Shown: positions 37,105 to 44,265 of the stretch, piece after piece
Position numbering within the stretch: the stretch's first letter is position 1
Layout: the number at the start of each line of letters is the position of its first letter
NCBI GenBank assembly: GCA_002439875.1
Contig: DJQB01000033.1
Coordinates: forward strand, 1-64,000
Reading direction: 5' to 3'
Source: Bacteroidales bacterium UBA6397
GTDB taxonomy: Bacteria > Bacteroidota > Bacteroidia > Bacteroidales > UBA932
Length of the DNA: 64,000 nt
The notes under the pieces: model-generated
Told to the model about the DNA's origin: nothing
What the model saw: only the letters and a program-made list of their open reading frames with translations
Databases searched by the model: none
Program-made: the position numbers and the translations under genes

Positions 37105-37751
37105 CAAACTGTCCTTTTGATTGACATAACGGAAAGCTGATCGGCCACTTTTTCTGCCTCCATTGAAATCTCCTCAATGTGAAGGGCGAAATAGCGAAGA
37201 TGGAACTTTTGGCTGAGCTTCAGCTCGTCCATCGTCTGGAACACCCTTCTCTTGAGTGACTTGGCCTGCTTGTCCGCCTCTTTCTCATAGAAATAGACCC
37301 TGTGGACCTTCTCCGTGATGCTGTCCGAGGTCCTGAAATAAGCCTTGGCCGCAGGAATGGCCGTCTCTACTGCTTGTGTCGATAACTCAGTGAGTTTCAA
37401 GAAGTCCGCATTCAATTCCATCGGGATAAATGGCCTTTCTATCTCAAACTGGAACAGATTATCATTAAGTGTGTCGATGATGTGGTCCAAAGCCTCCAAA
37501 AGGCGCATTATGTCACCTCTTAGCCTAACGAGGCTAGATTGACGATAGAGCCCTTCCTCGATCTCCCTGCGGAGAATCTCAGCTTCGTTCTCCAGACGGG
37601 TGATTGTCTGAAGGTTACCTCTGAAAGCCTCGGCATTGTTGTAAAGATAGTTCTTCACCCCTTCGCTAAAAATCAGCAAAGCCTGATCTATCGTGTCGAA
37701 GAACTTGTCGATGTCACCTATAATTTTATTTATTCTTTTCTGGTATAACAT
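37104..37751 (-). CDS. DUF47-family (PhoU-like) phosphate transport accessory protein
   Basis: A 215-residue all-helical protein with the DUF47 layout: FFDTIDQALLIFSEGVKNYL, then ENEAEILRREIEEGLYRQSSL with RGDIMRLLEALDHIIDTLND, and a second bundle YEKEADKQAKSLKRRVFQ. Acidic E/D-rich patches in helix bundles bind metal clusters in PhoU relatives. DUF47 proteins usually regulate a PiT-type transporter encoded next to them. First gene of the operon and coupled to the membrane-HTH fusion gene by a one-base overlap. Confidence 0.9.
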   Translation of the reverse strand: MLYQKRINKIIGDIDKFFDTIDQALLIFSEGVKNYLYNNAEAFRGNLQTITRLENEAEILRREIEEGLYRQSSLVRLRGDIMRLLEALDHIIDTLNDNLFQFEIERPFIPMELNADFLKLTELSTQAVETAIPAAKAYFRTSDSITEKVHRVYFYEKEADKQAKSLKRRVFQTMDELKLSQKFHLRYFALHIEEISMEAEKVADQLSVMSIKRTV

Positions 37752-37865
37752 GTCTGATCATTATTGTTGTTAGTGTCCGCTCGTCAGGAAATGCCAGACG
37801 ACACCCGTGGTTTTCTACATCAAAAATAGACCGGATTCACGAGGTATCAAAATGCCAGATTTGCC

Positions 37866-37873
37866 CAAACATA
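37866..37873 (-). promoter_or_regulatory. -7 promoter element of the DUF47 operon
   Basis: Read on the minus strand the bases give TATGTTTG, matching TAnnTTTG, about 115 bp before the DUF47 start. Upstream of it lies the small palindrome GTAAAGTTTTTAC (37879-37891), and TGTAAAGTT recurs at 37935, both candidates for regulator binding. Confidence 0.5.
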
Positions 37874-37991
37874 ATATTGTAAAGTTTTTACATTTAACTA
37901 AACGATTGAAAAACAGCAATGTTTCCCAACACGCTGTAAAGTTAGCAATAAAAACTCAACTTCGCCTTTATGGTATTTTGTAAAGGAGAAA

Positions 37992-38300
37992 TTAAAAGTC
38001 TTTCCACCCGCCTCCGAGAACCTTGTAGAGGTTGACTACGGAGAGGTTCTCCTTTGTCCTGGCCTCGCTCAACTCCAGCTGAGAGGCAAGGTATTTTCTT
38101 TGAGCGTCAAGAACGTCCATATAACTGATCACGCCATTTATGTACTGGCTGTTGGCCAGCACGACATATTTCTTGGACGCACGCTCCATCTCCTCTTTCA
38201 CGTTGGTGTTGGAACGAGCGGAACGGAAAGTCACCGTCGCGTCATACACTTCTCTGAAAGCCTGCATCACATCCTTTTCATTTCTATTAAGATTTCATTG
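37992..38300 (-). pseudogene. C-terminal fragment of a TolC-family outer-membrane efflux protein
   Basis: The frame contains FREVYDATVTFRSARSN, then NSQYINGVISYMDVLDAQRKYLASQLELSEARTKE-type helix segments and ends NLYKVLGGGWKDF, the normal end of NodT/OprM-type TolC proteins, which are about 450-480 residues long. Only about 100 residues remain, preceded by an in-frame stop. The remainder of the gene and its pump partners are absent, so this is a deletion remnant. Confidence 0.8.
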
Positions 38301-38319
38301 TTTCCACGTATATAGGGAA

Positions 38320-38365
38320 TTTTGTCGATTAAGGCCATTGATCAAGGGTATTTTTGTCGATTAAG
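38320..38365. repeat. Two 14-bp direct repeats next to the TolC fragment
   Basis: TTTTGTCGATTAAG occurs at 38320-38333 and 38352-38365, a period of 32 bp. The pair lies between the TolC remnant and the end of the MBOAT gene, possibly marking the deletion junction or a former regulatory array. Confidence 0.6.
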
Positions 38366-38378
38366 CCCCACATGACCG

Positions 38379-40241
38379 TCAGAACTGGAAGTATATGAAC
38401 GACTGAAGGCCGGCGGTGATGAACTGGCAGATGATGAATACGGCGAGGACGCAGGCGAGAACCATCAGCGGGAGAGGCATCGAGGCGAACCAGATGCGGT
38501 AGCGGCGCTTGAAGTTCTCGGGGAGCCAGTGGATGACCATTCCGACGACGAAGACGAGGATCACACCGAGGTGCTGCCTGGCCATCTGCGGGATGAGGGA
38601 CAGATCCCAGTCGCCGCCGATGCGCTCGACCATATTCTTCGCCGTGCTCCACGCCTTCTCGTTCGCCTCGGCAGGGTTCAGATTGGAGCCGCTTCGGAAG
38701 AAAAGGCGTGTGAAAGTCACGAATATGAACGTCATCGCGATCGCCCAGCCGGTCTCTAGCCACGAGAAGGCGGCCTTGAAACGGCACAGGTGATAGACCA
38801 TCCGCACCGCCGCACCGATGAATATGATCAGCGTCCAGACGAAAAACATGTTGAACACAGAGGCCGGGACGGAGGTTTTAAGAATATAAAAGGCCAGGCA
38901 GACGAGCCCTGCCACGAGCGTCCGGACATAGACGTTGCAGCTTTTCCAGAACCTGTAGACCAGCATTCCGAGACCGTTCAGACCACCCCAAATCATAAAG
39001 TTCCAGCTGGCGCCGTGCCACAGGCCGCCCAGAAGCATCGTGTCCATCCTGTTGATGTCCGAGATGAGTTCCTTGCGGCATTTCTGACAGAAAGTGATCA
39101 GGATCGCAAGAACTGCGGCGATGACGAGCACGACACCGAACACCCACCAGTTCTTGGCCAGAGCCGAGGCCAGAAAAGCGATTCCGAGGATGATGGCGTA
39201 AGAGCCGAAAGTGCCGTTGCGGTTGCCTCCAAGCGGGATGTAAAGATAGTCCTGGAGCCATTTGGAGAGGGAAATATGCCACCGCTTCCAGAACTCCCCG
39301 GCGTTTCGGGCCTTGTACGGGGAATTGAAATTCTTCGGCAGATAGAAACCCATCAGCATGGCGACACCGGTGGCGATGTCAGTGTACCCCGAAAAGTCCG
39401 CATAGACCTGAAGGGAGTAGCCGAACAGTGCCGTAAGGTTCTCAAAGCCAGTGTAAAGCAACGGGTTCTCGAAGACCCTGTCGCAGAAATTCACAGCCAG
39501 ATAGTCGCTCAGGATCAGCTTCTTTGCAAGTCCGTTAAGAATCCAGAAAATCGCGATTCCGAACTGCCGTCGGCCAAGGAAGAACGGCTTGTGGAGCTGA
39601 GGGAAAAACTCCTTGGCGCGGACGATCGGGCCGGCCACCAGCTGAGGGAAGAAACTCAGGTAAAAGCCGAAATCCAGAAAGTTCCTGATCGGTGGCACAG
39701 TCCCGCGCGAGACATCCACCACATAGCTGATGGCCTGGAAGATGAAGAACGAGATGCCTACCGGCAGGAAGATGGAGTCCACATTGAACGCCTGCGAGCC
39801 AACCAGCTGGTTGCCCACAGCCGCAAACCAGTCTTTCACAATGAATTCCGTTCCGAACAGGTTGTTGACGACATCCGTCAGGAAATAGGCGTACTTGTAG
39901 TAGCACAGAAGAGACAAGTCCACGACCGCGCTCAGCACCACAATCGCCTTGCGCCGGAAAGACTTCCTCACTCCGCCCAGGACAAATCCCGCAAGATAGT
40001 TATAGACAATCACAAAGCCGAACAGAATCAGGAACAGTCCGCTCGTCTTGTAGTAAAAGAATAGGCTGACGAAGAACAGGAAGGCGTTGCGCAGCAGCAC
40101 CTTGTTCCGAAACACGCACAGAAAGGCCAGCACGATGGCGAAGAACGCCCAGAAGTAGAACTGGGTGAACAGCAACGGGTGAGCCTGGTCAAAAGAGAAC
40201 AGGTTCTTGAAAAAATCAGCGACAACGTCCCAAAATCCCAT
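38379..40241 (-). CDS. MBOAT-family O-acyltransferase (AlgI/DltB-like)
   Basis: A 620-residue polytopic inner-membrane acyltransferase. The segments PVGISFFIFQAISYVVDV, FFPQLVAGPIVRAKEFFPQL, YADFSGYTDIATGVAMLMG, FWKRWHISLSKWLQDYLYIPLGG and GGLWHGASWNFMIWGG (catalytic His) are the MBOAT hallmarks. It moves acyl groups, usually acetyl, across the membrane for transfer to an envelope polymer. It is about 100 residues longer than AlgI. Its start overlaps the stop of the preceding SGNH gene by one base, so it is coupled to two extracytoplasmic SGNH proteins that would complete the transfer. Confidence 0.93.
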   Translation of the reverse strand: MGFWDVVADFFKNLFSFDQAHPLLFTQFYFWAFFAIVLAFLCVFRNKVLLRNAFLFFVSLFFYYKTSGLFLILFGFVIVYNYLAGFVLGGVRKSFRRKAIVVLSAVVDLSLLCYYKYAYFLTDVVNNLFGTEFIVKDWFAAVGNQLVGSQAFNVDSIFLPVGISFFIFQAISYVVDVSRGTVPPIRNFLDFGFYLSFFPQLVAGPIVRAKEFFPQLHKPFFLGRRQFGIAIFWILNGLAKKLILSDYLAVNFCDRVFENPLLYTGFENLTALFGYSLQVYADFSGYTDIATGVAMLMGFYLPKNFNSPYKARNAGEFWKRWHISLSKWLQDYLYIPLGGNRNGTFGSYAIILGIAFLASALAKNWWVFGVVLVIAAVLAILITFCQKCRKELISDINRMDTMLLGGLWHGASWNFMIWGGLNGLGMLVYRFWKSCNVYVRTLVAGLVCLAFYILKTSVPASVFNMFFVWTLIIFIGAAVRMVYHLCRFKAAFSWLETGWAIAMTFIFVTFTRLFFRSGSNLNPAEANEKAWSTAKNMVERIGGDWDLSLIPQMARQHLGVILVFVVGMVIHWLPENFKRRYRIWFASMPLPLMVLACVLAVFIICQFITAGLQSFIYFQF

Positions 40242-41491
40242 TATCGGCTTGTCTTTAAGTGATTCATATATTTGTCCATCAATGCGTTGAAGAGAAGATT
40301 CCCCACCAACTCATAGCCAGTCTCCGTGAAATGGATCTTGTCCCTCTTGGCAAGGCCGGCAGCCTCCCATTTTCTCATCGAGCCGAGTCCGCCCATGATG
40401 TCGAACAAATCCCAGACACCCGCATCACAATCCTTTCCAAGGAGCAAAAAACCCTGCTCCGCCAGTTGGCCGTTGGTGTTCACCACATAGCCTTTCCGGC
40501 GTATCCTCTTGAAACTGTCGTTGTTGGAGATGAACAGAAGAGCGCAGTCCGGATTGACCGAACGGACCTGCGAGACGAACACCTTGTAGCGGGCGACAAA
40601 ATCTTCAACAGAAAAATTAGCGGCGGTGGCATCATTGATTCCGATGCCGAATATCACCAGATCAGGCTTGACCAATCTCAAATCATTCACCAGATCCGAG
40701 CACTTTGAATATGACCCCAACGATGCCCCGTTCACCCCGATCCCGGTCACGGAAATGCCTGGAAAAGGGTTGTCCAGGAATATCCCTGTAAGCGTGAACT
40801 CGCCCTGCCCTTTGGTTGCTATCTTTACGGAATCCGTCAGTGCCGGGAGACCGAAAGACCAGCAGGAATCCTCCTGGGCCTTGCAGCCGGCCAGGGTGTC
40901 ACCTTTCGCCAAAACCACCACAGGAACTCTCTCACCCACTGATGAATATCCAAGGACTTTCACTTCGTTGAAACGGAACGTCGGGTCCGACGGTTTGGGA
41001 TCCCTGGCCACAGTGGTGACCATCACCGAAGCCTTGTCGTCTGACGCGCTCAGTGACATTCCCGTAAGCCCGAGCCGGCGGTCAGGCTCCCTCTGGACAT
41101 TCTTAGTGACCTTCCAGGACCCCTCGTAACTTGTCGTGAAACTGCTCGGATTGTTCGTGTGGGCGGCGGAGAACGGAAAAACCAGTCCCCTGCCCCCGTC
41201 CAAGGCCGGCCTTAAGGACAGAAAATCATTCCTTAGTTGCCTCGTCATTGTTCCGGCCTGAACGTGCGAGCCGCCGATGTGCATAATCCTAAGGTTGCCT
41301 TTGCCCAGAAAAAGCACGGAATCCATCTTGTCATAAAGCCTTTCAAACGCTGAACTGTCCCCTTGAAACACAATCCGGTTCTTGTCGAAACGCGCGAAAT
41401 CATATTCAGGAACCGCTTTACGCAGCGACTGTCCCCTAAGGGTCGCCGGAAGCAGCAAAATGAGCAATGAATATGTCAGAAAACGTCTCAT
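40241..41491 (-). CDS. SGNH/GDSL-type protein with altered block I
   Basis: A 416-residue exported protein (signal peptide ending LRGQS). SGNH blocks are visible: IMHIGGSHVQAG near residue 90 (block I, with GGS instead of GDS), VIFGIGINDA (block III) and RDKIHFTETGYELVG (block V, Asp and His of the catalytic pair). The motif MGGLGSMRKW is shared with the next SGNH protein upstream, showing a paralogous pair. It is coupled to the MBOAT gene, so it probably hands an acetyl group to the final acceptor. The change at block I leaves catalysis uncertain, although the Ser remains. Confidence 0.85.
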   Translation of the reverse strand: MRRFLTYSLLILLLPATLRGQSLRKAVPEYDFARFDKNRIVFQGDSSAFERLYDKMDSVLFLGKGNLRIMHIGGSHVQAGTMTRQLRNDFLSLRPALDGGRGLVFPFSAAHTNNPSSFTTSYEGSWKVTKNVQREPDRRLGLTGMSLSASDDKASVMVTTVARDPKPSDPTFRFNEVKVLGYSSVGERVPVVVLAKGDTLAGCKAQEDSCWSFGLPALTDSVKIATKGQGEFTLTGIFLDNPFPGISVTGIGVNGASLGSYSKCSDLVNDLRLVKPDLVIFGIGINDATAANFSVEDFVARYKVFVSQVRSVNPDCALLFISNNDSFKRIRRKGYVVNTNGQLAEQGFLLLGKDCDAGVWDLFDIMGGLGSMRKWEAAGLAKRDKIHFTETGYELVGNLLFNALMDKYMNHLKTSR

Positions 41492-43002
41492 AGCTCTGTC
41501 TTTATCAAGGTGTCAGGCACGGCGGGACGAGGATTGAGGCTGTCCCGCAGGTCGCGCAGATATATTCCCACAGCCTCGTCCGAAAGTTCCTGGCGGAGCC
41601 TGTAGAAATCGTGGTAAAGGATGAAGGATTTGGCGAGTGCGTTGCCAATCTCAAGCGCTCCCTTATGGGTGAAATGAATATGATCGGGGCCGGCCAGGGC
41701 TGGATTGTGGCTCACCCATTTACGCATCGAGCCAACACCTCCCATCACGTTGAACGTGTCCCAGTAGGCGACACCGTTCTTCAGACAGTTGACTTTCAGG
41801 GAATCATTAAGCTGCGGCAGAAGCGGCCAAGTTATCAGGTTCCCGTCCTCGCTCTTGCACATGTCCGCCGGGCCGATGAACATCAACTGCGCCTGCGGGG
41901 CGACCTCTTTGAAGTAGTCGAACTGCATCACAATCTTCTTGACGTAAGACGAAATGGCTTTCCTCGAGGCTATCCCCGGCATTGCGTTGCCGCCAAACTG
42001 CATTATTATCAACCGGGTGTCCGTTTTGGCGAAGCTCCCTCGCATCACCTGACGGTTGATGGACGAGAAGATGAACCCGGCACATCCACGCAAAGCGACA
42101 TTATCCACTGCCACTCCCCCATCCTTTCCGTCCAACATTATTCCGTAAATCTCAGCGTTTCCAGTGAATTTGATAGTGCCCTTCTCAACATCGCAAGGCA
42201 GATTCCAACTAACCAACGAGACTCTAGCCTTGGCAGAGTCCAGAACAGCCTTTTGGATCGGCAGTGTGTCGCATTTGAGTGTCATCTCAAACCCTGCCGA
42301 GTTTTGTCCTAAAAGTACGGAAACCTTTGAGATAGACTTGACCAACTCTTGGGAGTAACGATTCTTGGTTCTGGTGAACGTGAACGTTCCGTTGCCGGAG
42401 ACGTCAGTGAACTGTGTCAGAGGCCCGTAACGCTTATGAGCGGCCTTTCTTGTCAGCGAGTCTCCGACCATGGCATAACGTGTAAGGTTTCCGGAAGCGT
42501 TCTGCGAGAGCGACACGGTCGGGATCCGCTGGATCATCGGCACCATTCCCGGCCCGGAGCCACCGAAGCGTTCCTGAAGATCCTGCCTCAACACGGCCGA
42601 GATCCTGTCCATTTCCAACTGGGAATCGCCATAGTGCAGAATCCTGACCGTGCGACCGGAATCAGCCGCGGTGGCCATGCCCACGAACAGCGAATCGAAG
42701 AACGTGTAGTCATCCTCCGGCAGACAGATGCGGTTGGGATTCGAGGTGATGTAGTCGTAGTAGTAGCGCAGCGTGTCCGTCGAGCCTTCGACCATCTCGT
42801 AGCTCTTCTGCACAGCCAGAAGTACGGAATCCACATCTACTTCCGCCGTACTGTCCTGTAAATCGGAGAGATAGGCTTGGTATGACGGGAATCTCAACTT
42901 CAGATCTCCCACCTGAACGCCTTTCGGCGGAAAGACGAACCAGACCGCGAAAAGAATCAGGAAAACGGAGAGCAAAAACAAAAGAACCTTATACTCCTTC
43001 AT
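41488..43002 (-). CDS. SGNH/GDSL-family esterase or acetyltransferase, membrane anchored
   Basis: A 504-residue protein with one N-terminal membrane segment (LLFLLSVFLILFAVWFVF) and a periplasmic SGNH domain: ILHYGDSQLEMD (block I Ser), IIMQFGGNAMPG (block III Asn) and GPDHIHFTHKG (block V Asp-x-x-His). It shares MGGVGSMRKW with the downstream paralogue and has the normal GDS triplet. The stop overlaps the next start (ATGA). The role is probably O-acetyl transfer to, or removal from, an envelope glycan together with the MBOAT protein. Confidence 0.87.
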   Translation of the reverse strand: MKEYKVLLFLLSVFLILFAVWFVFPPKGVQVGDLKLRFPSYQAYLSDLQDSTAEVDVDSVLLAVQKSYEMVEGSTDTLRYYYDYITSNPNRICLPEDDYTFFDSLFVGMATAADSGRTVRILHYGDSQLEMDRISAVLRQDLQERFGGSGPGMVPMIQRIPTVSLSQNASGNLTRYAMVGDSLTRKAAHKRYGPLTQFTDVSGNGTFTFTRTKNRYSQELVKSISKVSVLLGQNSAGFEMTLKCDTLPIQKAVLDSAKARVSLVSWNLPCDVEKGTIKFTGNAEIYGIMLDGKDGGVAVDNVALRGCAGFIFSSINRQVMRGSFAKTDTRLIIMQFGGNAMPGIASRKAISSYVKKIVMQFDYFKEVAPQAQLMFIGPADMCKSEDGNLITWPLLPQLNDSLKVNCLKNGVAYWDTFNVMGGVGSMRKWVSHNPALAGPDHIHFTHKGALEIGNALAKSFILYHDFYRLRQELSDEAVGIYLRDLRDSLNPRPAVPDTLIKTEL

Positions 43003-43007
43003 GATGG

Positions 43008-43907
43008 CTACTTGTAAATGACCAGTTTACGTCCCTCGCGGATCATATCGCCCTTGAGGTTGTTCCACCTTTTAAGATCAGAAACCCTGACCCGGTGTCT
43101 TGCCGCGATGCCGCCCAGCGTGTCGCCTCTACGGATTGTGTAAGTGATTCTGTCAGTGTTCGCAGCCTGTCTCTTACGCAACGAGTCCAGCCTGGCCTTC
43201 CTAAGCGCGGCCTGCTCCCGCAGAGACGCCTGCCGCTCCGCCTTCCTCCGCTCCGCCAACGACCCGATCCTCTCGAACGCCGCCGGAATGTTCTCTGAAT
43301 ATACCTCCTCGGCTTTCTGTAAACTCCTCAGGATTCGGGCATCGGCCAAAGCGGTGGAATCCATAACCGCAAGCGCTGTCGGACTCGTGGCGTAAGCCAC
43401 TATCGAGAGATCCCAGTCGCCATACTCATTGAACAGTTCCTGCAACCGGTTGAGCGCGATTTCCGTGGAGAGACGTTCGTCAAACCGCACGTCCGCCGAA
43501 TCGGGATCAGCAGCGTTTCTATCCACCCAATCGCCCGCCGTATCTATCCCCTGATCATGTTCTGTCCTTGCCACTTTTTCTCCTTTCATCCTCGCCTCTC
43601 CTTCATCAGCCTTCAGACATTTTACCACCTCCTCTGTCCCTTTCCTTGGCCTGTATGCCACTTCCCGGCAAAGCGCCTTCCCACGGATAGCGTCCAGCGT
43701 CGTGAGCGACCATATTCCTTCCCTATCATCGTCAAACCGCTGGTCGGCAAGCGCCAACGGCAGGAAAAGGATCCGCTCCGGCATATTCCTGAGCGACAGT
43801 TCCGTCCGCAGCGAGTCGATGAACTCCGGCGTGACACACCAAGCCCGCTGCCCGCCCAAAGCAAGCAGCGCCAGACCCATGAATATGCCCCTGAATATTC
43901 CCCTCAT
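43008..43907 (-). CDS. MltD-like protein with LysM domain, catalytic Glu apparently lost
   Basis: About 299 residues from the ATG at 43907, which starts a clean signal peptide (MRGIFRGIFMGLALLALGG); an upstream in-frame start at 43952 adds a charged leader. The middle resembles an MltD-type lytic transglycosylase: MPERILFLPLALADQRFDDD, REGIWSLTTLDA, DERLSTEIALNRLQELFNEY and GDWDLSIVAYATSP. In active enzymes the LPxxESxF segment has the catalytic Glu; here it reads LPLALADQ. An Arg-rich coiled stretch leads to a C-terminal LysM (YTIRRGDTLGGIAARHRVRV). It is probably a peptidoglycan-binding scaffold for the O-acylation genes that follow 5 bp later. Confidence 0.75.
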   Translation of the reverse strand: MRGIFRGIFMGLALLALGGQRAWCVTPEFIDSLRTELSLRNMPERILFLPLALADQRFDDDREGIWSLTTLDAIRGKALCREVAYRPRKGTEEVVKCLKADEGEARMKGEKVARTEHDQGIDTAGDWVDRNAADPDSADVRFDERLSTEIALNRLQELFNEYGDWDLSIVAYATSPTALAVMDSTALADARILRSLQKAEEVYSENIPAAFERIGSLAERRKAERQASLREQAALRKARLDSLRKRQAANTDRITYTIRRGDTLGGIAARHRVRVSDLKRWNNLKGDMIREGRKLVIYK

Positions 43908-44003
43908 CTCATTGTCTTTCTTAGCGCTGACAATCCGGCAATCTTTGATCATCCTTGCCAGCTTGTTTCCAACGCAATCAACAAAAGTTCAAAGATACGA
44001 ATT

Positions 44004-44088
44004 TTTCGTGCGCAAAGCCCCCTGTCTCACGCACGAAAGCATCAAAATAGCCATCTGGTGCGTGACAGAGCTGATGCTGCGCACGAAA
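44004..44088. repeat. Nested inverted repeats upstream of the LysM gene
   Basis: TTTCGTGCGCA (44004-44014) and TGCGCACGAAA (44078-44088) are a perfect 11-bp inverted repeat. Inside it CACGCAC (about 44028-44034) faces GTGCGTG (about 44058-44064), flanked by CTGTC and ACAG. The whole 85-bp block can fold into one long hairpin. It lies in the 358-bp gene-free stretch 43908-44265, which also holds the hairpin at 44152-44176 and the second copy of the dispersed repeat. Confidence 0.6.
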
Positions 44089-44151
44089 TCCATTTTTCCA
44101 TAAATTACCGTGGCGGATAAACACTTGATTCACTACATATTAACAGACCAC

Positions 44152-44176
44152 ACTCCCCACTCAAACAGTGGGGAGT
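44152..44176. terminator. Strong hairpin downstream of the transglutaminase gene
   Basis: ACTCCCCACT and AGTGGGGAGT form a perfect 10-bp stem with a 5-nt CAAAC loop about 90 bp after the transglutaminase stop (leftward). No T-run follows on either strand, so termination is likely but not certain. The same bases are the left end of the dispersed repeat. Confidence 0.45.
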
Positions 44177-44220
44177 AAGATCTATTAATGCATTCATTTA
44201 CAAATAGTTGGCCTCCACGG
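44152..44220. repeat. Dispersed ~69-bp repeat, copy 2
   Basis: Partner of 23320-23388: ACTCCC at the left and, 40 bp later, ATTCATTTACA with GTTGGCCTCCACGG. In this copy the left end forms the perfect hairpin above, in the other copy the hairpin has decayed. Confidence 0.55.
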
Positions 44221-44265
44221 GCATTCGGCGTGCCGCAAGTCTGTCATGCATGCATACGCTGAAAC

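Noticed and set aside
38790..40064. Long plus-strand open frame opposite the MBOAT gene
   Set aside because: The product is rich in charged residues and has no domain, while the minus strand encodes a clear MBOAT protein.
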